From contig NC_063256.1 of the NCBI RefSeq assembly GCF_019578655.1, forward strand, positions 18,024,531-18,088,530: 64,000 bases of DNA, written 5' to 3'. The stretch is from Ricinus communis. Its lineage: Eukaryota; Streptophyta; Magnoliopsida; Malpighiales; Euphorbiaceae. Positions 1 through 12,439 of the stretch are shown in pieces. The notes under the pieces are model-generated. The model saw only the letters and a list, made by a program, of their open reading frames with translations. It ran no database searches and had not been told where the DNA came from. The translations under genes were made by a program, and so were the position numbers. Each line of letters begins with the position of its first letter. Position 1 is the stretch's first letter.

Positions 1-3000
1 TCTTACGGGGTTGTTTTCTCGTATTAAAAAATATATCACTTTTTTGGGGTTGTTTTCTCATGTTGAAAGATATATCCCTCTTACGGTGTTGTTTTCTCAT
101 ATTAAAAAATATACCACTTTTTTGGTTGTTTTCCACATTGAAAGATATACCCTCACGGGTTCTTTCTGATATTGACAAATATACCCCTCTTACAGGTTGT
201 TTTGTCATATTGACAAATATACCACTCTTATTGGGTTGTTTTCTAATATTATCAAGTATACCTCTTTTACGGGGTTGTTTTCTCATTTTGACAGATATAC
301 CATTTTTTTGGGGTTGTTTTCTCATTTGAAAGATATACCCCTCTTACGGGGTTGTTTTCCAATATTGAAAAATATACCCCTCATACAGGGTTGTTTTCTA
401 ATAATGACAAATATATCCCTCTTATGTGGTTGTTTTCTCGTATTAAAAAATATACCACTTTTATGGGTTTGTTTTCTCATGTTGAAAAATAAACCCCTCT
501 TACGGGGTTGTTTTATAATATTGACCAATATACCTCTCTAACAGGGTTGTTTTCACAAATTAACAAATATAACACTTTTTTGTGGTTGTTTTCTCATGTT
601 GAAAGATATACCCCTCTTACGGGGTTGTTTTCTAATATTGGCAAATATACCTCTCTTACAGGGTTGTTTTCTCATATTGACAAATATACCACTTTTATTG
701 GGCTGTTTTCTAATAATATCAAATATACCTCTTTTACGGGGTTGTTTTCTCATTTTGACAAATATACCATTTTTTTGGGGTTGTTTTCTCATTTGAAAGA
801 TATACACCTCTTACGGGGTTGTTTTCCAATATTGTAAAATATACCCCCATACAGGGTTATTTTCTAATAATGACAAATATACCCCTCTTATGTGGTTGTT
901 TTCTCGTATTAAAAAATATACCACTTTTATGGTTTGTTTTCTCATGTTGAAAAATAAACCCCTCTTACGGGGTTGATTTATAATATTGACAAATATACCT
1001 CTCTAACGGGGTTGTTTTCACAAATTAACAAATATAACACTTTTTTGTGGTTGTTTTCTCATGTTGAAAGATATATCCCTCTTACGGGGTTGTTTTCTAA
1101 TTTTGACAAATATACCCCTCTAACGGGGTTGCCTTCTCATATTGACAAATATATCACATTTTTGGGGTTGTTTTCTATTGTTGAAAGATATACCCCTCTT
1201 ACGATGTTGTTTTGTCATGTTGACAAATATACCACTTTTTTTGGGTTATTTTGTCATGTTAAAAAATAAACCCGTCTTACGTGGTTGTTTTATAATATTA
1301 ACAAATATACCCCTCTAACGGGGTTATTTTCTCAAATTGACAAATATACCACTTTTTTGGGGTTGTTGTGTCATGTTGAAAGATATACCCCTCTTATGTG
1401 ATTGTTTTCTAATTTTGACAAATATACCCCTCTAACGGGGTTGCCTTCTCATATTGACAAATATATCACATTTTTGGGGTTGTTTTCTATTGTTGAAAGA
1501 TATATCCCTCTTACAGGGTTGTTTTCTAATATTGATAAATATACCCCTCTTATGGGGTTGTGTTGTCATGTTGACAAATATACCACTTTTTTTGGGTTGT
1601 TTTCTCATTTGACAAATATACCACTTTTTTTGGGTTGTTTTCTCATGTTAAAAGATAAAACCCTCTTACAGGGTTGCTTTATAATATTGACAAATATACC
1701 TCTCTAACGGGGCTGTTTTCACAAATTAACAAATATAACACTTTTTTTTTGTTGTTTTCTCATGTTGAAATATATATCCGTCTTACGGGTTTATTTTCTA
1801 ATTTTGAGAAATATACCCCTCTAACGGGGTTGCCTTCTCAAATTGACAAATATATCACATTTTTAGGGTTGTTTTTTATTTTTGAAAGATATACCCCTCT
1901 TACAGGGTTGTTTTCTAATATTGATAAATATACCCCTCTTACGGGGTTGTTTTGTCATGTTGACAAATATACCACTTTTTTTGGGTTGTTTTCTCAAATT
2001 GACAAATATTCCACTTTTATGGGTTTGTTTTCTCATGTTGAAAAATAAACCCCTCTTACGGGGTTGATTTATAATATTGACAAATATACCTCTCTAACGG
2101 GGTTGTTTTCACAAATTAACAAATATAACACTTTCTTGTGGTTGTTTTCTCATGTTGAAAGATATATCCCTCTTACGGGTTATTTTCTAATTTTGACAAA
2201 TATACCATTTTTTCGGGTTTGCTTCATTTGAAAGATATACTCTTTTCTGGTTGTTTCTCTAGTATTGACAAATATACCCCTCTTACGGGGTTGTTTTCTC
2301 GTATTAAAAAATATATCACTTTTTGGGGTTGTTTTCTCATGTTGAAGATATATCCTCTTACTGGTGTTGTTTTCTCATATTAAAAAATATACCACTTTTT
2401 TTGGGTTGTTTTCTCATATTGAAAGATATACCCTCTTAAGGGGTTCTTTCTGATATTGATAAACATACCTCTCTTACGTGGTTGTTTTCTCATATTGACA
2501 AATATACCACTCTTATTGGGTTGTTTTCTAATATTACCAAATATACCTCTTTTGTGGTTGTTTTCTCATTTTGACAAATATACCATTTTTTGGGGTTGTT
2601 TTCTCATTTGAAAGATATACCCTCCTTTACAGGTTGTTTTACAATATTGAAAATATACCCCCATACGTGGTTGTTTCAATAATGACAAACATACCACTCT
2701 TATGTGGTTGTTTTCTCGTATTAAAAAATATACCACTTTTATGGGTTAGTTTTCTCATGTTGAAAAAATAAACCCTCTTATGGGGTTGTTTTATAATATT
2801 GACAAATATACCTCTACTAAGGTTGTTTCGCAAATTAACAAATATAACACTTTTTTGTGGTTGTTTTCTCATTTTGAAAGATATACCCCTCTCGCGGGGT
2901 TGTTTTCTGATATTGACAAATATACCCCTCTTACAAGGTTGTTTTCTCATATTGACAAATATACCACTTTTATTGGGTTGTTTTCTAATAATATCAAATA

Positions 3001-5660
3001 TACCTCTTTTACGGGGTTGTTTTCTCATTTTGACAAATATACCATTTTTTTGGGGTTGTTTTCTCATTTCAAAGATATACCCCTCTTACGGGGTTGTTTT
3101 CCAATATTGAAAAATATACCCCTCTTACAGGGTTGTTTTCAAATAATGACAAATATACCCCTCTTATGTGGTTGTTTTCTCGTATTAAAAAATATACCAC
3201 TTTTATGGGTTTGTTTTCTCATGTTGAAAAATAAACCCCTCTTATGGGGTTGTTTTATAATATTGACAAATATACCTCTCTAACAAGGCTGTTTTCATAA
3301 ATTAACAAATATAACACTTTTTTGTGGTTCTTTTCTCATGTTGAAAGATATACCCCTCTTACGGGGTTGTTTTCTGATATTGACAAATATACCCCTCTTA
3401 CAAGGTTGTTTTCTCATACTGACAAATATACCACTTTTATTGGATTGTTTTCTAATAATATCAAATATACCTCTTTTACGGGGTTGTTTTCTGATTTTGA
3501 CAAATATACCATTTTTTTGGGGTTGTTTTCTCATTTGAAAGATATACACCTCTTACGGGGTTGTTTTACAATATTGAAAAATATACCCCTCTTACAGGGT
3601 TGTTTTCAAATAATGACAAATATACCCCTCTTATGTGGTTGTTTTCTCGTATTAAAAAATATACCACTTTTATGGGTTTGTTTTCTCATGTTGAAAAATA
3701 AACCCCTCTTACAGGGTTGTTTTATAATATTGACAAATATACCTCTCTAACGGGGTTGTTTTCACAAATTAACAAATATAACACTTTTTTTTGGTTGTTT
3801 TCTCATGTTGAAATATATATCCGTCTTACGGGTTTATTTTCTAATTTTGAGAAATATACCCCTCTAACGGGGTTGCCTTCTCATATTGACAAATATATCA
3901 CATTTTCAGGGTTGTTTTCTATTGTTGAAAGATATACCCCTCTTACAGGGTTGTTTTCTAATATTGATAAATATACCCCTCTTACGGGGTTGTTTTGTCA
4001 TGTTGACAAATATACCACTTTTATTGGGTTGTTTTCTCAAATTGACAAATATTCCACTTTTATGGGTTTGTTTTCTCATGTTGAAAAATAAACCCCTCTT
4101 ACGGGGTTGATTTATAATATTGACAAATATACCTCTCTAACGGGGTTGTTTTCACAAATTAACAAATATAACACTTTTTTGTGGTTGTTTTCTCATGTTG
4201 AAAGATATATCCCTCTTACGGGGTTATTTTCTAATTTTGACAAATATACCATTTTTTTGGGGTTGTTTTCTCATTTGAAAGATATACTTCTCTTACGGGG
4301 TTGTTTTCTAATATTGACAAATATACCCCTCTTACGGGGTTGTTTTCCTGCATTAAAAATATATCACTTTTTTGGGGTTGTTTTCTCATGTTGAAAGATA
4401 TATCCCTCTTACGGTGTTGTTTTCTCATATTAAAAAATATACCACTTTTTTTGGGGTTGTTTTCTCATATTGAAAGATATACCCCTCTTAAGGGGTTCTT
4501 TTCTGATATTGATAAATATACCTCTCTTACAGTGTTGTTTTCTCATATTGACAAATATACCACTCTTATTGGGTTGTTTTCTAATATTACCAAATATACC
4601 TCTTTTACAGGGTTGTTTTCTCATTTTGATAAATATACCATTTTTTTGGTGTTGTTTTCTCATTTGAAAGATATACCCCTCTTACGGGGTTGTTTTCCAA
4701 TATTGAAAAATATACCCCTCTTACAGGGTTATTTTCTAATAATGACAAATATACCCCTCTTATGTGGTTGTTTTCTCGTATTAAAAAATATATCCCTCTT
4801 ATGGGGTTGTTTTATAATATTGACAAATATACCCCTCTAACAAGGTTGTTTTCACAAATTAACAAATATAACACTTTTTTGTGGTTGTTTTCTCATGTTG
4901 AAAGATATACCGCTCTTACGGGGTTGTTTTCTGATATTGACAAATATACCCCTCTTAGAAGGTTGTTTTCTCATATTGACAAATATACCACTTTTATTGG
5001 GTTGTTTTCTAATAATATCAAATATACCTCTTTTACGGGGTTGTTTTCTCATTTTGACAAATATACCATTTTTTTGGGGTTGTTTTCTCATTTGAAAGAT
5101 ATACACCTCTTAGGGTGTTATTTTCCAATATTGAAAAATATACCCCTCTTACAGGGTTATTTTCTAATAATGACAAATATACCCCTCTTATGTGGTTGTT
5201 TTCTCGTATTAAACAATATATCACTTTTATGGGTTTGTTTTCTCATGTTGAAAAATAAAGCCCTGTTACGGGGTTGTTTTATAATATTGACAAATATACC
5301 TCTCTAACGGGGTTGTTTTCACAAATTAACAAATATAATACTTTTTTGTGGTTGTTTTCTCATGTTGATAGATATATCCCTCTTACGGGGTTGTTTTCTA
5401 ATTTTGACAAATATACCCCTCTAATGGGGTTGCCTTCTCATATTGACAAATATATCACATTTTTGGGGTTGTTTTCTATTATTGAAAGATATACCCCTCT
5501 TACGGGGTTGTTTTGTCATGTTGACAAATATACCACTTTTTTTGGGTTGTTTTCTTAAATTGACAAATATACCACTTTTATGGGTTTGTTTTCTCATGTT
5601 GAAAAATAAACCCCTCTTACGGGGTTATTTTATAATATTGACAAATATACCTCTCTAACG

Positions 5661-5874
5661 CGGTTGTTTTCATAAATTAACAAATATAACACTTTTTTGT
5701 GGTTGTTTTCTCATGTTGAAAGATATATCCCTTTTACGGGGTTATTTTCTAATTTTGACAAATATACCGGTTGTTTTCATAAATTAACAAATATAACACT
5801 TTTTTGTGGTTGTTTTCTCATGTTGAAAGATATATCCCTTTTACGGGGTTATTTTCTAATTTTGACAAATATAC
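5661..5874 (+). repeat. 107-bp out-of-phase tandem duplication in the satellite
   Basis: The segment 5661-5767 is repeated directly as 5768-5874. Both copies start CGGTTGTTTTCATAAATTAA and run to ACAAATATAC. The 107-bp period is 2.74 monomers, so the junction breaks the 39-bp phase, unlike nearly all other duplications here. The copies look identical by eye, so the event is recent or an assembly overlap artefact. Confidence 0.9.
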
Positions 5875-8800
5875 CATTTTTTTGGGGTTGTTTTCTTATT
5901 TGAAAGATATACTTCTCTTACGGGGTTGTTTTCTAATATTGACAAATATACCCCTCTTACGGGGTTGTTTTCTTGTATTAAAAAATATATCACTTTTTTG
6001 GGGTTGTTTTCTCATATTAAAAGATATATCCCTCTTACGGTGTTGTTTTCTCATATTAAAAAATATACCACTTTTTTTTGGGTTGTTTTCTCATATTGAA
6101 AGATATACCCCTCTTACGGGGTTCTTTTCTGATATTGACAAATATACCCCTCTTACAGGGTTGTTTTCTCATATTGACAAATATACCACTCTTATTCGGT
6201 TGTTTTCTAATATTATCAAATATACCTCTTTTACGGGGTTGTTTTCTCATTTTGACAAATATACCATTTTTTTGGGGTTGTTTTCTGATTTGAAAGATAT
6301 ACCCCTCTTACGGGGTTGTTTTTCAATATTGAAAAATATACCCCTCTTACAGGGTTGTTTTCTAATAATGACAAATATACCCCTCTTATGTGGTTGTTTT
6401 CTCGTATTAAAAAATATACCACTTTTATGGGTTTGTTTTCTCATGTTGACAAATATACCTCTCTAACAGGGTTGTTTTCACAAATTAACAAATATAACAC
6501 TTTTTTGTGGTTGTTTTCTCATGTTGAAAGATATATCCCTCTTACGGGGTTGTTTTCTAATTTTGACAAATATACCCCTCTAACGGGGTTGCCTTCTCAT
6601 ATTGACAAATATATCACATTTTTGGGGTTGTTTTCTATTGTTGAAAGATATACCCCTCTTACAGGATTGTTTTCTAATATTGATAAATATACCCCTTACG
6701 GGGTTGTTTTGTCATGTTGACAAATATACCACTTTTTTTGGGTTGTTTTCTCAAATTGACAAATATACCAATTTCATGGGTTTGTTTTCTCATGTTGAAA
6801 AATAAACCCCTCTTACGGGGTTGTTTTATAATATTGACAAATATACCTCTCTAACGGGGTTGTTTTCATAAATTAACAAATATAACACTTTTTTGTGGTT
6901 GTTTTCTCATGTTGATAGATATATCCCTCTTATGGGGTTAATTTCTAATTTTGACAAATATACCCCTCTAACGGGGTTGCCTTCTCATATTGACAAATAT
7001 ATCACTTTTTTGGGGTTGTTTTCTATTGTTGAAAGATATACCACTCTTAGAGGGTTGTTTTCTAATATTGATAAATATACCCCTCCTACGGGGTTGTTTT
7101 CTCATGTTGACAAATATACCACTTTTTTGGTGTTGTTTTCTCATGTTGAAAAATAAACCCCTCTTACGGGATTAATTTATAATATTGACAAATATACCCT
7201 TCTAATAGTGTTGTTTTCTCAAATTGACAAATATACCACTTTTTTGGGGTTGTTTTCTCATGTTGAAAGATATACCGCTCGTACGAGGTTGTTTGCTAAT
7301 AATGACAAATATACCGCTCGTACGGGTTTGTATCCTAATATTGACACATATGCCCCTCTTACGGAGTTATTTTCTCCTATTAAAAAATATACCACTTTTT
7401 TGGAGTTGTTTTCTCATGTTTTCTAATATTGGCAAATATACCCCTCTTACGGGGTTATTTTCTCATATTGACAAATATACCCCACTTACAGGGTTGTTTC
7501 CTAATATTATCACATATACCACTCTTACGAGATTATTTTCTCATTTTGACAATATACCATTTTTGGGGTTGTATTCTCATTTTGAAAGATATACCCCTCT
7601 TGGAGGGTTGTTTTCTAATATTGATAAATATACCCCTCTTACGGGATTGGTTTCTAATAATGACAAATACACTCCTCTACGGGCTTGTTTTCTCATATAA
7701 TAAAAAATACCACTTTTTTGGGGATGTTTGCTCATGTTACACGATATACCTCTCTTACGGGGTTGTTTTCTAATATTGATAAATACACCCCTCTACGGGG
7801 TTGTTTTCTCATTTTAAAAAATATTCCACCTTTTTGGGGTTGTTTTCTCATGTTGAAAGATATATACCTCTGATAGGGTTGTTTTCTAATATTGACAAGT
7901 ATATCCCTCTTACGGGATTGTTTTCTCATGTTGACAAATATACCACCTTTTTTAGGGATGTTTTCTCATGTTGAAAAATAAAACCCTCTAAGGGGGTTGT
8001 TTCATGATATTGACAAATATACACCTCTAACAGGGTTGTTTTCTCAAATTGACAATTATATCACTTTTTTAGGGTTGTTTTCTCATGTTAACCTTCTCAT
8101 ATTGACAAATATATCACTTTTTTGGGGTTGTTTTCTCATGTTGACAAATATACCACTTTTTTGGGGTTGTTTTCTCATGTTCAAAAGTAAACCCCTCTTA
8201 CGGCGTTGTTTTGTAATATTGACAAATATACCCCTCTAACGGGGTTGTTTCCTCAAATTGACAAATATACCACTTTTTTGGGGTTGTTTTCTCATATTGA
8301 AAGATATACCCCTCTAACGGGGTTGTTCTCTAATTTTGACAAATACACCCCTCTTATGGGGTTATTTTCTAATATTGACACATATACCCCTCTTACGGGG
8401 TTGCTTTCTCCTATTAAAAGATATACCACTTTTTTGGGGTTGCTTTCTCATGTTGAAAGATATACCCGTCTTACGGGGTTATTTTCTAATATTGACAAAT
8501 ATACCCCTCTTACGGGGTTATGTTCTCATATTGACAAATATACCCCTCTTACGGGGTTGTTTTCTCGTATTAAAAAATAGACCACTTTTTTGGGGTAGTT
8601 TTGTCATGTTGAAAGATATTCCCCTCTTACGGGTTTATTTTCCAGTATTGACAAATATGCCCCTCTTATAGGTTTGTTTTCAAATATTGACAAAATACCC
8701 CTCTTACGGGGTTGTCTTCTCGTATTGACAAATACACCACTTTTTTGGGGTTGTTTTCTCATGTTGAAAGATATATCCCTCGGTGTTGTTTTCTCATATT

Positions 8801-9839
8801 AAAAAATATACCACTTTTTTCGGGGTTGTTTTCTCATGTTGAAAGATATACCCCTCTTACGGGGTTGTTTTATGATATTGACAAATATACCCCTCTTACG
8901 GGGTTATTTTCTCATATTGACAAATATACCACCCTTATGGGGTTGTTTTCTAATATTATCAAATATACTTGTTTTACGGGGTTGTTTTCTCATTTTGACA
9001 AATATTCCATTTTTTTGGGGTTGTTTTCTCATTTGAAAGATATACCCCTCTTACGGGGTTGTTTTCTAATATTGACAAATATACCCCTCTTATGGGGTTG
9101 TTTTCTCGTATTTAAAAATATATCACTTTTTTGGGGTTGTTTTCTCATGTTGAAAGATGTATCCCTCTTACGGTGTTGTTTTCTCATATTAAAAAATATA
9201 CCACTTTTTTGGAGTTGTTTTCTCATATTAAAAGATATACCCCTCTTACGGGGTTGTTTTCTGATATTGACAAATATACCCCTTTTACGGGGTTATTTTC
9301 TCATATTGACAAATATACCACTCTTACGGGATTGTTTTCTAATATTATCAAATATACATTTATTACGGGGATGTTTTCTCATTTTGACAAATATGCCATT
9401 TTTTTTGGGTTGTTTTCTCATTTGAAAGTTATACCCCTCTTACGGGGTTGTTTTATAATATTGAAAAATATACCTCTCTAACGGGGTTGTTTTCACAAAT
9501 TAACAAATATAACACTTTTTTGTGGTTGTATTCTCATGTTGAAAGATATATCCCTCTTACGGGGTTATTTTCTAATTTTGACAAATACACCCCTCTAATG
9601 GGGTTGCCTTCTCATATTGACAAATATAACATATTTTTGGGGTTGTTTTCTATTGTTGAAAGATATACCCCTCTTACAGGGTTGTTTTCTAATATTGATA
9701 AGTATACCCCTCTTACGGGGTTGTTTTCTCATGTTGACAAATATACCACTTTTTTTGGGTTGTTTTGTCATGTTAAAAAATAAACACCTCTTACGTGGTT
9801 GTTTTATAATATTGACAAATATACCCCTCTAACGGGGTT

Positions 9840-9844
9840 GTTTT
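9840..9844. other. Target-site duplication, left copy (GTTTT)
   Basis: GTTTT directly precedes the TGTAAC terminus of the low-coordinate LTR and is repeated at 19257-19261 after the other LTR. A 5-bp duplication is normal for Ty3/gypsy integration. It belongs to a satellite monomer cut between GGTTGTTTT and CTC. Confidence 0.93.
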
Positions 9845-10028
9845 TGTAACACCCCCATCACATACTAACCAATAAATATTAGCCAGGAAGCATACAAGCG
9901 TCGTAGAATATATACTACGGGTAGATAGGTCAATATGTAGGTTGTTAAGAATCCAGACACAAGGTTATTAAAATATAAACATATGATTATACTTAAACAT
10001 CATTTAACAAGTATTACAAACATCTTCT

Positions 10029-10046
10029 TATGCCTTATAAGGCATA
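10029..10046. other. 18-bp perfect palindrome in the 3' LTR
   Basis: TATGCCTTATAAGGCATA is its own reverse complement. The same 18 bp is intact at 17133-17150 and 41500-41517, that is in all three LTR copies of the window, downstream of the putative TATA box in element sense. It could fold as a hairpin in the LTR transcript or bind a dimeric protein; neither is shown. Confidence 0.8.
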
Positions 10047-10466
10047 CTTCCATATATATCACATAGCGCATACAAAAATGCATCGGAGGAGACTTCACAA
10101 AACGGCCCAACTTGAGCTGCTAAAAGCTAGACTTCGCATACAACCAACGGATGCACTACTATTTACAAACCTGAAAAGAAAAATTTTGGAGAGGGGTGAG
10201 CCTCCATTTCGGTAAATAAATAATCAACATAATCTATATCACATACACTTAATACAATTTCCACCCAATCACATAACTTTCCATGATATTCATAGTTTAG
10301 GTATAAAGTCATACCATTCTACTCAATTCATTACAACCATCATAGAAGAAATACAATTCAACAATTATGGTTAGTTCTCACGGCTTGTGGATCCCCTTTA
10401 ATGTGCTGCTCCGCCTCATCCTCACATATCACACACGTGGCTGCTCGCCTCATCTCACATTATACA

Positions 10467-10474
10467 CTTTTATA
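10467..10474 (-). promoter_or_regulatory. Putative TATA box of the 3' LTR
   Basis: On the minus strand this reads TATAAAAG, directly after two AGCCT/AGGCT inverted repeats. The same arrangement occurs in the other two LTR copies. It is a good plant TATA match and the likely LTR core promoter, by inference only. Confidence 0.55.
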
Positions 10475-12140
10475 GCCTCTCTAGGCTTTAGCCTCCCAAG
10501 GCTTTATATATATATATCTTTTTTTTCATAGGGGAATCCACCATTCACATGCACATATGCACTTAACATCACAATTCAATCATTTCACTTATATCATATT
10601 TCAGCAATAACAATTGTTCCACTCCACACCAATCATTTCCATCTCAGTCATTCAAACATAAACAATATTAAGCAAACGCAACCATTTGCGGAACATTTGA
10701 TTAAATATATGAACATAGCAAAATTAACTATTTACTTACTCAAAATATACTTATTCCTTTAGCATATAAGAACCTCCTTTCTCCACAACTTCCTTTCCGG
10801 GCCTTTGAGTACTGTCAACACATTCATCAATTCACATTTCATGCATATTACAAATATTCATGTAAATGCGAGTTCTAATGCATTACAAGATCATCCCCTC
10901 TCTAATTCATAGGTCTAACTCTTCCTCTAAGACTCTCAATTACTGTTTTAATATCCTATAAACATTTCCCATCTAGTTAAATACCAATCTAACTCAAATT
11001 AACATCAATAAATTGCATAAAACTAATCTCCAACATTTCTGTTTTCTAGACAGAATTTAGTACCAAGGTATATTTATTGCTGGGCAAAATTGGCTTAATA
11101 CAAAAATCTCATATTAAATTGACATATCCATTTATGCGTCTAGTTTCATCTCCAAGAAGAATTACTCAATTCCGACTTCTATAGATTTAATTATTTTCAA
11201 ATTACTGAGCAAGGGTCATACAGCTAGTTGTACCCGAGCAGCAATCTATTTGCTCAATTTAAGCAACCAAAACGGCAAAATAGTAAAATCACAAAACTAC
11301 AAAGTTAAAGAGGACTCTCTAAACTTTCCATAGACACCAATTAAGCTTAATTTGGACTTATATAACCCATGTTATACCTAAAATACAGAACATCAAGGTT
11401 GCTGGAATTTTGACAGTTTTCTATCTTAACATACTTAAACTTAAATCAAGCTTAATCTTTATGCAATCATTCAATACTCTACTAATTCATGATAATCAGA
11501 CCTTTAATTAATCAATGAGACCATCAAATGAAGTTTTCCAATTTGTAATCAAGAACCCTAATGACGAATTTATAACACTCAAGTAACAACTTACCAATTT
11601 CAGCTTTTGGGTTGCTAATATGCTTAAATCCTTTAGCTTTAGCTTGGCTCCTTCAATAGTTGGCAAAATCCTATCTTAATCTTAAGTTTTCTAGGTATTC
11701 CACTCCTCTCTCTTATTCCAAATTTTGTATTTTTGGCCATGTACGAATTTTAGAGAAATGAAGAGGTAAAATGAGCTTACTCATGGTTCCAATTTCCAAT
11801 ATTCCTCTCTTAATGCCACCACCTACTAAACTATTTTTATCACCCTAAATTAATTCTTACTAACCATATATAGGTACTAACTTTTAATTGTATCTTTTAA
11901 GTCCAATCTATTTACCCAACCTTCAACTATTGGTTCAATTAAGTCTTAAGGCTTAATACACATAACCCAAGTGCTTAATCAACTTATCTAAATTAATAAT
12001 CTAATATCATGCTTCTTATTCTCTACTTATAATTAATATATATATGTTCTCATAAAATAAAAATATCATTGATATACCATCATATGCCCAATGATTAAAT
12101 GTAAATGCACATAACATGGATGATGAGAAAATCATTTACA

Positions 12141-12154
12141 ACTCTCCCTTCCTT
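12141..12154 (-). other. Polypurine tract
   Basis: On the minus strand this reads AAGGAAGGGAGAGT, immediately followed by the LTR terminus TGTAA. A purine run touching the 3' LTR is the plus-strand primer site of LTR retrotransposons. It lies within the C-terminal gag-pol frame, which reads through into the LTR. Confidence 0.85.
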
Positions 12155-12425
12155 AAGAAATTTCGTCCGAAATTTTAACAACTCACCAACATTACAATGG
12201 AATAGATGCGGATACTTCATCTCATATGCTCTTCTACTTCCCAAGTTGCTTCTCTTGGTGAATGATGACTCCACTTAATTTTGACCATAGGAATGTCTTT
12301 ATTTCTCAATTTCTTAACCCTTGATCAAGAATTTCTATCGGTTCTTCCACATATGTCAACTTTTCCCGTGATTTCTATCTCCGGCTCCTGGAATGATATG
12401 ACTAGGATCCGATCTATATCGCCTC
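12143..12425 (-). pseudogene. Chromodomain and C-terminal end of pol (frameshifted)
   Basis: The minus strand shows, in changing frames, the pieces expected after a chromovirus integrase: a segment reading IPMVKIKW, then an aromatic REATWEVEEHMR block, then KYPHLFHC and a basic tail that crosses the polypurine tract. In this family the chromodomain helps direct integration to chromatin bearing particular histone marks. The block is broken by at least three small indels, one between the integrase end near 12440 and this domain and one after EEHMR. Assignment to the Tekay type is from remembered family wording and is not a computed match. Confidence 0.75.
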
Positions 12426-12439
12426 AACATAGAAACGTG

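Larger units (their letters stand above)
1..9844 (+). repeat. 39-bp satellite array, left block
   Basis: Tandem 39-bp monomers run unbroken from the window edge to the retrotransposon. Class A monomers start CCCCTCTTACGGGG, continue TTGTTTTCT and end near GACAAATATA; class B start CCACTTTTTTGGGG and end near GAAAGATATA. A diagnostic variant carrying CAAATTAACAAATATAACAC recurs at about 556, 1021, 1722, 2112, 2831, 3298, 3765, 4155, 4855 and 5322, giving spacings of about 390, 467 and 701 bp (10, 12 and 18 monomers). I did not see this variant right of the retrotransposon, so this block is its own subfamily. No gene is supported; open frames here come from the 39-bp (13-codon) period. Copies are diverged by substitutions and small indels. 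Confidence 0.97.
9845..12140 (-). repeat. 3' LTR of the Tekay-like element
   Basis: 2,296 bp that matches 16948-19256 nearly base for base. On the plus strand it runs TGTAACACCCC to TTTACA, so in element sense it begins TGTAAATG and ends GTTACA. Its inner end (element-sense start) differs from the 5' LTR, which has TGTAACGCCTGC there. Short reading frames inside it, such as 10030-10215, match nothing I recognise and are interrupted in the partner LTR. It holds a TATA box, a twin hairpin motif (10474-10503) and an 18-bp palindrome (10029-10046). In element sense the gag-pol frame, if intact, would continue a short way into this LTR. Confidence 0.95.

Noticed and set aside
1..9844. CRISPR array
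   Set aside because: The period is regular, but there are no unique spacers between conserved repeats: the whole 39-bp unit repeats. The host is a plant.
10030..10215. Small protein gene in the 3' LTR
   Set aside because: The matching stretch in the 5' LTR has indels that break the frame, and it lies in LTR sequence with no recognisable product.
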